Source of the DNA: Lolium rigidum
Lineage: Eukaryota > Streptophyta > Magnoliopsida > Poales > Poaceae
Direction of reading: 5' to 3'
DNA: 64,000 bases
NCBI RefSeq assembly: GCF_022539505.1
Contig: NC_061514.1
Coordinates: 252,824,124 to 252,888,123 of the forward strand
Below are positions 35,501 to 46,128 of this stretch, in pieces. The notes under the pieces were generated by a model that did not search any database, had not been told where the DNA came from, and was given only the letters and a program-made list of their open reading frames with translations. The position numbers were made by a program, and so were the translations under genes. Positions within the stretch are counted from its first letter, which is position 1. Every line of letters begins with the position of its first letter.

Positions 35501-38500
35501 ATACGCTCTGGAGTGAGGAGATTGTTGGAGCTACCTTAGTGATGTATCCAAATCATGCACTACGTGGAAGTTGCGCAGTAGCAAAAGGACATCAAATCAC
35601 TACTGAAGGAGAGGACTTTAAGGATGCCACTATTCATGTCATTCACCGAGCGATGCATGGGATGGTTGTTACCTTCCTGGACGAGCTACACAACACACCT
35701 TCCGTTACTTTGCCTATCGAGACAATGGAGGTGTAATCCGCCAGAACATGATGTACCAGAATGAGGATGATCCTACGCTCGTTCGCATGACGTCGCTTAA
35801 TTTTGGACTAGAGCGTCGCCTAGTTGCGGTCACTGGTATGTTAGACGATGTTCGACACCTTTGCCATCACTACCAGGACCGAGTTGAGACTCTAGAAGAA
35901 AGGTTGGTGGAAGCTAACACAACCTTAGCTGCTATTAACGCTGCACGTGAGGCTGCTGAGACTTGTGGAGGACGGCATCACTGGTGCTCACGTGGAAAAA
36001 TGCCGCTGCACAAATCATGCTCATGGGCGAAGGACAAGAGGACCGCAGCAGGACCCTGCACCTAGTGCACAACGACGGAGGGCTAGGCACCATCCACGTA
36101 TAATGGTTACTCGAACGAAGAAGAGCCTTCGTGTGAAGAAGCGTCGTCTGACACTTTGAGCCATCACACCACCAATGCAAGCCGACTAGTCCCGGGAAGA
36201 AGTGACAGATTGGTGGTGAGATGGCTCAAAGTGTCAGACGGCACTTTTTCACAACAGGCTCTTCTTCGTGGGGTAGACTTGTATAGGATCTATCTATTAG
36301 GTGAGATCATAGGATCAACTCACATAAAACATATTTTTATCATGCGAAAAAATCTGAAAATAATATACAACATACCTATGGATTGTATCTACAACTCCAA
36401 AAAAAATCAGCTCAAAATTTGATCTACACTTGAAGAAATAAAAAAGACAAATCCGACTATGAATAGTGTGAGATCTGACTGAATTCTAGTTCACACTATT
36501 CACACCTAAATTTGTCTTTTTTGGTTCTCTAAGTATATGTCGAATTTGAAGCTGCAACTTTTTGGTATTGCATATGTAACATATATGTGCGTTGTCATTT
36601 TTTTCATAATATTTTGAACATGTTTTGTGCTTCAAAAAATTTGTTCCTATAGATCCTATCTAAAGGGTGATCCTACCTAAGTCTTCCCCTCTTCTTCGTT
36701 CGAGTAACCATTATACGTGGATGGTGCCTGGCCTTCTGTCGTTGTGCACTAGGTGAAGGTCCTGCAGCGGTCCTCTTGTCCTTCGCCGATGAGCACAATT
36801 TATACAACGGCATTTTCCACGTGAGCACCAGTGATGGCGTCCTCCACAAGTCTCACCAGCCTCCTCACGTGCAGCGTTAATAGTAGCTAAGGTTGTGTTA
36901 GCTTCCACCAACCTTTCTTCTACCGTCTCAACTCGGTCCTAGTAGTGATGGCAAAGGTGTCGGACATCGTCCAGCATAATGGTGATCGCAACTAGGCAAC
37001 GCTCTAGTCCAAAATTAAGTGACATCATGCGAACGAGTGTAGGATCATCTTCATTCTGGTACATCATGTTCTAACGAATTACACATCTATTGTCTCGGTA
37101 GGCAAAGTAAAGGAAAGGTGTGTTGTGTTGCTCATCCTGGTAGGTAACCGCCAGCCCATGCATTACTCGGTGAACGACATGAATAGTGGCATCCACAAAG
37201 TCCTCTTCTTCAGCACTGTATCGGTGTCGTCCTCTTGCTACCGCGCGACTTCCACGTGGTGCATGATACAGATACACCACTAAGGTAGCTCTAACAATCT
37301 CCTCACTCGAGGGCGTACGAATGGTGTGTCTAGACACTTCTGGGTCACGGTTGTAACCGAACCTCGTCAACATGTCTCGAAACTGCTGTCAAAGATGCCC
37401 AAACTCCTGGATCCGCCGCGTCGAAGATACTACCATATCTACGCACATTTAAATAAGAGAAAAATAATCAACAACAATTTTTTTGTAAATGCTAAATGAG
37501 AGAGACAAGTAACATCAAAGAAACCTATTATTTTTGTCAACTATATTTTTATTAACAAACGAGTACTAAAGTTTTCCATTCTAACTAAGGCCACGCGACT
37601 AGGTCAACGTCGGCTCTAATACGACTTCTGTGAGGACCGGGACTTGACTTTCCAACCCCCCCTGTGTTACTCGGCAATCCCATGCCAGGATTAACTTGAC
37701 CCCTTTGCAACATCCTTCGTTTTAGAAAAGAGAAGAAAAAAACCAGCCCGTAAAAATCAGGATGTTACAAAAATTTGCTGCAACAGCTCAGACGAATGAG
37801 CATTCAACATTTATACACATGAAACAACCTAAGGAAGGTCACAAGGCAATAAGCCAATAACCCAAATGACTCGACGAACCAACAGAAAATGGCCACTCTG
37901 ATTGTCTGGATACAAAAAGGTACCCTATGATTTAAGTTGATACTAGCATCGACCAAGTAAGAAAATGGATTCATACCAATGAAAGTCATCCCATCAAGAA
38001 AGCATGAGTGCAATTCAACAGTCTGGGCATAAAATATTATTCATTAATAATGTAGAGAATTATTTCTCAATATAGCGGAGGGACTACAATTCAGCCAATA
38101 CAATGAACATAAGTGGTGCAATATAAACATGACATTTCAAACAATCTAATGAGTTGTAATAATGCACACAGTAGATCCAAAGAACTGAAGATCCCCAGCG
38201 TTTACTTTTTGAACCTACCAAGTGGCGTCACTATACCATTAAAAAGATAAAAAGTTTACTGTTTGATAATAGTTAGCTTTACCATACTAATGTAAAATCA
38301 ACTTCCATAATAAATAACTTACCGGTAAGCAACCAATCAATGTCGACCATATAATTTGAGAGTACAGCAAAAAGCACATCACCCTGGCAATTCATTCATC
38401 ATGTAAGAACTTAAAGATCAAATCTGACAATGCAGGAAAAAACGAAACAAATGATAAACTACGTTTCTTTGAGATCTTTTTTGTGAAATGCCATGGAATA

Positions 38501-40828
38501 AAGATTCACTGAATGACAAGCAGGAAATCCGCGCATGTTTATTAAAGGTCAAGGAATGAGCTCCCATGCAACATTTATTTCATAATTTGATTAATAGACC
38601 CTATTGTAAACAATGATGTCACATGACCTGCTAAACAAAATTAACTGATCTCTCAAGTAACTTCCACTAAAAGTGTTCGTGCTGAATGATACCTGAATGA
38701 CATCCTGAATGGTAACTGCGGAACTGTTAGTCCATGAAGGAAGACCTTGGACACGCATGAGTCGAAAAGTCAATGGGAGTACATCTTTCAAAGGACCGGC
38801 AGAATGCGTTCTCTTGTTATTTCTCTCAGAAGAACCAGCACTATCAAGTGAACTTAATGCTTGACCACAAGCCATGCCAGGAACAGATGTACCCTCTTCT
38901 GCAAAACTTTCCTGATTAGAGTTCAGCAATGGGGTCAGCACCAATGTTCGCATGAAGTTCAAATTCCACTTGTTGCATAAAAAATATTTGCAGATTTTCC
39001 AAACAAAAAGAGATAGAACAAACTAATGAATAAGAATTATGTTTGTTGTACAAATATATAAATATCCACCGCTCACATAAACAGGGGGTGACTATGGCAC
39101 AAAGTAGAAAACACTTTTTATGTCAAAGAAACTTTATGGCTCATTTCATAAATGTTTCCATTTTCCCTTTCATTTATAGCTAAGTGATGGAACATGGAAA
39201 TTGTGTTCACTAGGTGCACAAAAGAGGACTCCTGTACCATATTGGAATAGTCCATAATTGCCCAGTACATGTAGTTGCAATCCATCGGCATTTGAAGAAC
39301 ATAAAAACAATATTCAGTAAAAAAAAGCGTCAAAACTAGTGTCATACATATATACATCTCCACCCACATGTTGTCCCCAAATTCGGAACCCCAAAGCATA
39401 ACTATTAAATGTACTCCCTCCGCTCACTAATGTAAGACCTTTTAGCTTTTTTCGTAAATGCATGTATCTAGACACGTTTTAGTGTGTAGGTTCACTCATT
39501 TTGGTCCATGTCTAGTCCACTTTGAAATATCTAAAAGGTCTTACATTTGTGAACAGAGGGAGTATTATGGTTTCAATGCTGAGTAAGTAAATAATATTAT
39601 ATCCGGACTCTAGATAATTGCATAATTTAATTTGCCTTTACATGAGTAAAGTAGCTGAATGACATGAGCAGCTAGTATTGGTATATCTTTGCTAATAACA
39701 TCAATACATTTTGGTATTATCAATGCGAAGATTACCAGAATATTGTGTACATAAGTTTATGAAGCTCAATGTGATCATCCAAATCACAACAAAAGAAAAG
39801 GAAAACAACAGAGGCTGATGAGCAAACACAAACATAAGGTTAATAATCACTAGCTTCATGTTGTCGGGTAAAGTACAGCTATATAAGATAAGAACTCATC
39901 ATCATGTAAACCTAATCCTAGCCTAATTTTCTCAATTAACAATAATACAAGGTATTGGAAAAAGATCATCCAGGCATAAGTTTCATGACAGCAAACAGAG
40001 TTAACTAACCTGCAATGTTCTTGCCAAAGCCTCATCTTCCATGACTTGCCGATTCCTCTTTGCAACTACGCTATCTTCCTCGCTATGCCTCTTTCCCTTC
40101 TTTAAGTCATTTGAATCCACTGAAGCGGAGCTTTTACGCTCATCACTCATAGCCACATACTTCATAAGATAATCGCCGGGAATAAGCTCCAGGACATCAT
40201 CATAGATAATCTTGGCTCTACCCTGAGCACAAACCTTTCTCGCCTGCCCGTCTGACCGGACAACAATGGGATTTGGCCCCTCCTGCAAACCCATCGACAT
40301 CGAACTAAACCAGCTTATTTTTCCAATCAGAATCAGAAGAAATTAAAACACAACAGCATGCCTCCTGCAAACTCACCACGACAACTTCGACGGAGCCATC
40401 CGCCAAGGCGCGCAGACTCAAATGCTTGCGGCTGACCCTCTTGTCGACAACCACCAAATTACTCCTCCCAACGACATTGGAACCCTCAAAGATGGGAATG
40501 CTTAGCAGTGAGGCATTCGATGGCCCAGATTTGCCTTGAGCGAAGGGAACTAGGGTCCCAACCCTTACCTACATATGCATAACCAACATGCCACATACGA
40601 GTCAAATACAATGCACACCATGAAAAAACAGTCGCGCGAAATGAGCAACTGGAACCCATCCAATCCGAATGCACGGGAAAACTCCGATTAGGAGACGGAT
40701 CGCTGCACTGGAATTCGACCCGTTTCCAATCACGCATCGACCACAAAAATAATCCGACGGAGATTCGCGCGCGGGCGCTCGCGGAGAGAGAATGAGGAAG
40801 GGCAACTTACTCGGTGTGACGACGCCAT
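29567..40828 (-). CDS. TDP1: Tyrosyl-DNA phosphodiesterase 1 with FHA domain
   Basis: TDP1 removes tyrosyl peptides left on DNA 3' ends by topoisomerase I, in the nucleus. Sixteen exons join in frame (672 aa): 40828-40811, 40568-40377, 40282-40010, 38911-38693, 38383-38323, 34833-34757, 34682-34425, 33638-33549, 32860-32726, 32225-32076, 31888-31785, 30928-30875, 30359-30269, 30121-30044, 29859-29715, 29640-29567. All introns are GT-AG. Residues 10-110 form an FHA domain ([15 protein letters not shown]). A bipartite basic signal lies at 131-148. The two catalytic HxK(N) motifs are GTHHSK (H302, K304, N322) and MPHIKTF (H531, K533, N552), equivalent to human H263/K265 and H493/K495. No lesion was found. 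Intron 5 (3.5 kb) holds a palindromic LTR element, and introns 3 and 14 hold Stowaway MITEs. The FHA domain probably docks phosphorylated repair partners. Confidence 0.96.
29947..30040. mobile_element. Stowaway MITE abutting a TDP1 splice donor
   Basis: CTCCCTCCGTTC at the left and the reversed CTACCTCGGGTC at the right are Stowaway termini, with TA target duplications at 29945-29946 and 30041-30042. Inner inverted repeats (ATTAATCGACGCG / GCGTCAATTAAT) complete the hairpin. On the TDP1 strand the donor GT is at 30043-30042. Only the next base lies between it and the MITE, so the MITE supplies the intron from position +4 on. Confidence 0.85.
35093..37769. mobile_element. Palindromic (head-to-head) miniature LTR retroelement in TDP1 intron 5
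   Basis: Left arm 35093-36176 and right arm 36209-37769 are inverted copies separated by 32 bases, the right arm being interrupted by a MITE (36270-36689). Each arm starts with a short LTR (35093-35226 and 37769-37629, TGTAA..CCTCACA). Next comes a primer-binding site of initiator tRNA-Met type (TGGTATCAGAGCC at 35231-35243, mutated in the right arm). A gag-like coding remnant follows ([40 protein letters not shown]). The pair is flanked by one 5-bp target duplication, AAAAT (35088-35092 and 37770-37774). The short LTRs suggest a TRIM-class element. Neither arm has pol. Confidence 0.85.
36270..36689. mobile_element. Mutator-type MITE inside the palindrome's right arm
   Basis: A 420-bp AT-rich element with imperfect termini (GGGGTAGACTTGTATAGGAT and reversed GGGGAAGACTTAGGTAGGAT). 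It is flanked by a perfect 10-bp duplication, TCTTCTTCGT (36260-36269 and 36690-36699). A long TSD fits Mutator-like elements. A smaller inverted repeat (AAAAGACAAAT..ATTTGTCTTTT) lies in its middle. Confidence 0.85.
39414..39562. mobile_element. Stowaway MITE in TDP1 intron 3
   Basis: CTCCCTCCGCTCACTAATG at the left is mirrored by CATTTGTGAACAGAGGGAG at the right, with TA on both sides (39412-39413 and 39563-39564). Inner blocks GTAAGACCTTTTAG and CTAAAAGGTCTTAC pair perfectly. It is a 149-bp typical Tc1/Mariner-derived MITE, well away from exon borders. Confidence 0.93.
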
Positions 40829-42340
40829 GGGAGAGGATCGGGAGGGGGGCTCGGTTCTACCCAATCCTAAACCCTAGAGCCACAAGACTAAACCCTAGAT
40901 CAGCATAGCCACAGGAGAAAGAGGCCGAGAGCGGTGAAGTGAAGACGAAGGCAGTCAGGGTGCAAGCGGGACCTGATGCGGAGGCCCGCATATTTCCCGC
41001 ATGAGCCCGCAGCTAATTAGTGGGCCACCTGCGGCAGGCCCATATTTCTGGCGTGCGTTCGCGGAGACCGCTTGGGCCGTTTGTTTTCCTCCGTGCCAGC
41101 AGTTCCTTCGCTGTCCCAGCACTTCCTTCGCTGTCAGTTCCAGAACGTTGCACAGACCCTCTCCTTCTCTTTCAGTTTTTTGTGGCAGAAACAGAGACAC
41201 TACCCTGATCCGTCTGGGCCTGGCCCCGATCTCCACAGCCTAGCTTTATATTTGATTACACATCAAACTTTATCACAGAAACCAAGTGCTAAAAAAATAT
41301 TTACACAGGTCACCATGAGGTGCACATGATGCCATTAACTTTCATCACAGAAACCAAGTGCTAAAAAAGTTCCATTCCATGGGTCAGTCAAGTCCGTGCA
41401 TACATTTGCTACACATCACTCAAAGTACACAATCTGAATCATGCAATTCTAGAGCTTGCCCTCTCCCAGTTGAATCTGAGATGCCTATTAAACAAAGGGA
41501 ACTATGTATTTTAGGCTCTGTCCAATAATTCCTATTAAACATATGTTTGAAATAAAGAGAAATCATTATTCAAAAATGTACCCACTTCCAATACAAGAAA
41601 GACCTGAAGATCACGAGTACCTATAGTGTGCTCTTTTGCAATCAGTAAGAAAGAAAGTAATGCAGCACAACACTCCAATGAACACATCAAAGTGAAAAAG
41701 AATCAGCTTGTAAGTAGTATCACCAGAACGAATAACAAGCAATAGGAGCAGATCACGATGAGCCAAATAATATCATATGCCTGTGCTAGTTACCAGTGAA
41801 CAATGCCAAACAAGAATGTAAACTGCAGGGTGAAACATGGTGATGGACCCCATAAGAGGCTGATCGTCTCGGACCTGTGTGCCAAGTAGTCAGGCTAATG
41901 TAGCGCTGGCGAAGTTATGGCTATTTTTCTGGCTCCTTTAAACCAGAAGATGTGAATGGCATACTATGTGCTTGTTGTGTCCTGCTTTGGTTGATTATTA
42001 AATGTAGTAAAATCAAACGGCTGTAAGAAAAGTGTGTATCGTCATTTCTGTCTTTCTCAGTTGCAGTAGCTGTGTGGTACTAAAATCAAACGGCTGTAGT
42101 AAAATCAAATGTATGGTAGAACATGTCTAGATACATGTGAATCTAGACGAATTTGATGTCCAAAAATAAAAGCAAAAGGAATTCCAAAACGCTCTTGGTA
42201 ATTGACCTTGAACTGGGTTCGGTTAGTATTGACTCGCTGAACAATGATATCTACAGAGCCATGGCTAATTTGTCCAGATTGTATCATATGCCTGTGCTAG
42301 TTACCACTGAACAATGCATGTATAAACTGAGATGAACTAC
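40829..42340. other. TDP1 upstream region
   Basis: The first 100 bases upstream of the TDP1 ATG contain AAACCCTA motifs (telo-box type, common in plant housekeeping promoters). Further out is a GC-rich block at 40975-41240. Between 41240 and 42340 the sequence is ordinary AT-rich DNA with direct repeats: ATCACAGAAACCAAGTGCTA at about 41270 and 41343, a 36-bp block at about 41772 and 42281, and AAAATCAAACGGCTGTA twice near 42010 and 42080. No ORF of note was seen. Confidence 0.4.
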
Positions 42341-42366
42341 AGAAAAAGTCTGCAATTTTTTGCTAC

Positions 42367-42747
42367 CTTGATGATGGTGGGGACGAGGGAGCTCCCGTTA
42401 GGCTTCTTGCTCTGCGGCCGCTTCCCGCCGCCCACGTCTATACGCATCTGGGCATCACCGCCGCCGTCCTTGCCACGCTCTGGTTCGCCGCCATCGATCT
42501 CTTGGCTGCCCACCCTCCCCACGCCGTCCGTTCCAGGAGGTGGTTCTCCGCCATCTAAACCTAGTTTGCTTGGCGCCGTTGCTGGCCTAGCCCGCGGCTT
42601 CCCGTCGCTGGCCTTGGGGGATGTTGACTGGAGAGAGAGAATCGAGGAAGGGGCCAAGGAATTCGCCAAGATGGGGGGCCCTGGAGGTGGTAAAGGAGTC
42701 GAAGGAGCGTGAGAGGCCCCCGGAGCCGGAGGAGGAATGGCGGCCAT
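42367..42747 (-). CDS. Orphan first-exon-like ORF, unrecognised
   Basis: An ATG in strong plant context (CCACCATGG) opens a Pro-, Ser- and Gly-rich frame of 127 codons beginning MAAIPPPAPGASHAPST. It includes LANSLAPSSILSLQSTSP and ends NGSSLVPTIIK exactly at a splice donor (AAG|GTAGCA, phase 0). The composition is GC-rich and codon-like against AT-rich surroundings. No second exon could be found on the minus strand before TDP1. It could be a captured exon within an unrecognised TIR element, a partial gene, or a lineage-specific gene. Low complexity means homology cannot be judged by eye. Confidence 0.35.
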
Positions 42748-43522
42748 GGTGGCCGTGGCGGCGCTCCAGTGGGGGAGCCGGGGAGCCGAAGGAGGAAGAA
42801 GGCTCGGGCGTTCCTGGCTCGCTGCGATGTGTGGCATCTGCGGGCCGGCCCGCATATGCCGTTTCTTAAAAACAAAATCCGTGGGTAACTGCAGATGCAT
42901 TTAACTGGGCCAAAATCGCGGCGCCGCAGACGGCCCGCTGCCGCTTGCAGCCTGAGAAGGCAGGCTTAAGCGGCGCACAGGTTCCCAGTTTTGCCCTCGA
43001 AAAATAACATTTTACACATAGATCCTTGCAGCCCTTGTCCCTCTTTCAGTGGTTCTCGATCGGCCGCTCTGTCCAGAGCCATCCTCAATAGCCCCGCACC
43101 AGGGCCAACCCGCCGCCGCTGACCGGAAACACGCGCCGGAGCTGCCTTGCCGGCCGCGTCGCCAAACCCGGCCTCCCGGCAAAGCTATACGTCCACCTCC
43201 GCCCGACAATCTCCAGCTCCTTCCGACGAACTCAGCCTCGTCATCTAGCTCCGGGTGACCTCCACGGTGGCCTCCTGCAATCCTCCGGGTATCCTTTCTT
43301 GTGTTTGAACACTTCTATTCTCTATGTAACCAATAGGTTAATCTGAGATGGGAGTGTGAACAACAACACGTATCAGATTTGCTGATAAATTTAGGAACTT
43401 TAGACAATACATAGTGAATTTCAAGGTCATATAATTGATTTTTCTTCTTCTTTTTGAATACTTGAATTCTCTATGTAATCAATAGGTTAATCTAACCAGA
43501 GGGATCTCTGATGAACGAATTA

Positions 43523-45179
43523 GAAAGAAGTCCACATAATCCCCCTATGTATTAGGTTTGGGGCAGAGAACCCCCTAACTATTAACTGGTACATATGACC
43601 CCCAAGTATGACAAACCAGGTAAATTACCCCCTCAGGCCGGCGAGGGCTGTTTTGATAGTGGTTTTCGTCCACGTGCACCGTGGTATTTAGCTAGGCCGC
43701 ACCTGGTCCGGTGCAAACCCCTCGTACCACACCGCATCGCTCTCCTCTAGCACCGCATCGTGCTCCTCTGCTTCGCTCCTCCCTCGCGCCGCTCGTACAT
43801 CCTTCCGAGCCGCCGTTGCGCCACATTCCAGGAGATCTCGCCGGAGTGCGATTGGGACTCATAGAGGTTGCATCCGCCGCGGCCGTCCCCGATTCGAGTG
43901 ATTGGAGCTCCTCCCCCATTCGTCCCGGACGGGAGAGAAATCAAAAAGGTTGGAGCTCCTCCTTGATTCGTCCCTCATCGAGCGGATGCGTGTCCGCACC
44001 GAGCGGGGAGAGGGGTGGATGGAGAGGAGGTAAGGAAGGAAGGAGTAGCGATGCTAGCACCGGCGGCAAGGCCCAACGGCGCATTTTGTTTGCTGCTGGT
44101 TCTCTCGTTTCAAGCGATGCCCGGCGCTAGCCGATCTAGCATAAGCCAAACCGGTGAGGTCTCTGCTACACCACATGCAGTTTCTGCTAGCACTGAACTC
44201 GGTAGAGCTACATACAAACGAAGTTGCTTCGATGAGAAGCCATGAACTACTGACCATTAGCAGATATTTTTATTTTGGATGATCGGGTTGGAGAGAAAAA
44301 GGTGGTACTTTTGACAGTTCAGTAAATTCGGTTGCGGAACAAATTTTGGAATGTATGTTATACTCAAGTTTGGATGATCTAGAATTTTTGCATTTGGAAT
44401 AAATTATCATTTTCTCTCTCGTTGGCACCGAAATAGCCGTAATCAAACCATCGGTTCCGAATGTAACACCGGTAGTACATGCGGGATTGTTTCGACGATC
44501 GACCGACCGCTTGCAACGGGGCGAGCGCTTCGAGAATCTTGAGGGAGCTGGTGAACTTCTTGACATGCCCAATTTATCAGTCAAAATCGTGGATACAGAG
44601 AGATGATGACAGATCATCCAAACGGACGAACGAGACGAAGAGAGGGCGCACACCGGGCGGACAAAGGGCCCAAAGGGAGGAGCAGCCCGGAGAAGCAGTC
44701 GGGGACGAATCACCGCGGCTTCTGTATTCCTCACCTCATCTCCTTCCACCCCTCTCTCTCCCTGGCACGGGCGCACAATGGCGGAGGAGCTCCAACCTTT
44801 CCGATTCCTTTTCCATCGGGGACGAATCAGGGAGGAGCTCCAATATTTTTGAATCGAGGACGAATCGGGGACGGCGGCGGCAGATGCAACCTCTATGAGT
44901 CCCAATCACGAAGAGCTTCTTCTGGAACGTGGCGCAGCGGTGCAGCCGGATGTACCAGCAGTGGGGAAAAGAGTCGACTTCTTTCGCGCGTGAAGGTTAA
45001 CTGCAATCGCCTTACGTGGCACAAAACCACTATCCATGTCAGCCAAAACAGCCCTCACCAGCCTGAGGGGGTAATTTGCCTGGTTTGTCATACTTAGGGG
45101 GGTCATATGTACCAGTTAATAGTTAGGGGGGTTCTCTACCCCAAACCTAATACATAAGGGGGTTATGTGGACTTCTTTC
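43523..45179. mobile_element. Long-TIR Mutator-like element in the LTO1 leader intron
   Basis: The termini GAAAGAAGTCCACATAA.CCCC are inverted repeats that extend with gaps for about 500 bases. A perfect 9-bp duplication AACGAATTA flanks the element (43514-43522 and 45180-45188), the Mutator hallmark. The arms contain GC-rich gene-like sequence. Both encode LIEVASAAAVPDSS in opposite orientation, next to GGAGCTCCTCC repeats. The spacer of about 650 bases between the arms is not recognised. There is no transposase. It could be a Pack-MULE in which captured DNA became part of the arms. Confidence 0.85.
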
Positions 45180-45702
45180 AACGAATTATGATATCAGGCG
45201 GCTGTACTCCTAACAGTTTTCATTTTGTGGCCCATAGGCTCTGGACTTCAGAAAAAAATAGAGCCTATATCTATTAGAAATTTTTGTCGAAGTTGTACTA
45301 TTTCATAATGTCTAGTTAGCTAGCAAAGAGTTGGACAGAGTAAGATAATTCCCCTACGTTTCCTTCTTGAGGCAAAGGAAGAATGCATTGGTAATTTAGG
45401 ACCCCTTCACTATTTGTATGTAATGTGTTTGAAGTCCTTTAATTTTCAAATTTTAATAAATCATCTGGGTTGTCTTCAGTTGACGTGCAACAGCGTTTAG
45501 GTCATATTTCAGGAAAAGCTTGATTTCCCTCTGGGCCTCTCTTGATAGTTTCAGTTAGAGCATTTTCTCTTGTCCTTTAACATGTATTCATATAGTTTTA
45601 CTTATCGTGCCACATTTATTTTGTTTGTGGAGCAGATTTCTTGGAGTTGCAAGTTTTTGGGAACCAAGTATTGCTCAACGTGATTAGGCTCTGGTTCATA
45701 TC

Positions 45703-46128
45703 ATGGATCAACAGCCCAAAGACGATATTGATATTTTTGAACCAACGGTGACCTTAGATCAAACACATTATCAAGAGGGTTATAAAAATGGTTATGATGA
45801 TGGCTTGGTGTCTGGAAAGGAAGACGGAAGGCAGGTTGGTTTAAAGATGGGTTTCCAGATAGGTGAAGAACTGGGATTCTATCAGGGCTGTTTGGATGTG
45901 TGGATGTCAGCAATTCGCCTTGATCAAGATGCATTCTCAGCTCGAGTCAGGAAGAACATGGAACAGCTGGCTGCACTACTGAGCATCTATCCTTTGTCTG
46001 ATCCAGAGAATAACCAGGTTCAAGACATGATGGAGAAGATCAGGATGAAATTCAGGGTTATCATGGCAAGCTTAGGAGCAAAATTGGACTATGAAGGTCG
46101 CCCCACATCTTCTAAGGAAGACTTTTAG
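45703..46128 (+). CDS. LTO1: LTO1/ORAOV1 homologue (Yae1-LTO1 Fe-S adaptor subunit)
   Basis: LTO1 pairs with YAE1 to bring the cytosolic Fe-S targeting complex to the ABC protein ABCE1/Rli1, which recycles ribosomes. The single coding exon gives 141 residues, normal for the family. Residues 26-65 are ten consecutive GX3 units (GYKN, GYDD, GLVS, GKED, GRQV, GLKM, GFQI, GEEL, GFYQ, GCLD), the deca-GX3 helix that binds YAE1. A helical C-terminal half follows. The protein ends in EDF, close to the C-terminal acidic-aromatic tripeptide that docks on the targeting complex. The first ATG after a probable acceptor (AGCAG, 45635) is used. An upstream leader exon to about 43288 (donor GG|GTATCC) would make a 2.3-kb leader intron that contains the Mutator-like element. 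Confidence 0.93.
   Translation: MDQQPKDDIDIFEPTVTLDQTHYQEGYKNGYDDGLVSGKEDGRQVGLKMGFQIGEELGFYQGCLDVWMSAIRLDQDAFSARVRKNMEQLAALLSIYPLSDPENNQVQDMMEKIRMKFRVIMASLGAKLDYEGRPTSSKEDF

Noticed and set aside
36118..36270. Small inverted repeat near the centre of the palindrome as a separate foldback element
   Set aside because: It is simply the inner end of the two long arms, continuous with them once the MITE is removed.
37804..38013. Minus-strand frame of 69 codons in TDP1 intron 5
   Set aside because: No match to TDP1; exons 5 and 6 join in frame without it.
42332..42712. Plus-strand frame opposite the orphan exon
   Set aside because: It is the complement of the Pro/Ser-rich frame and lacks start context and splice sites.
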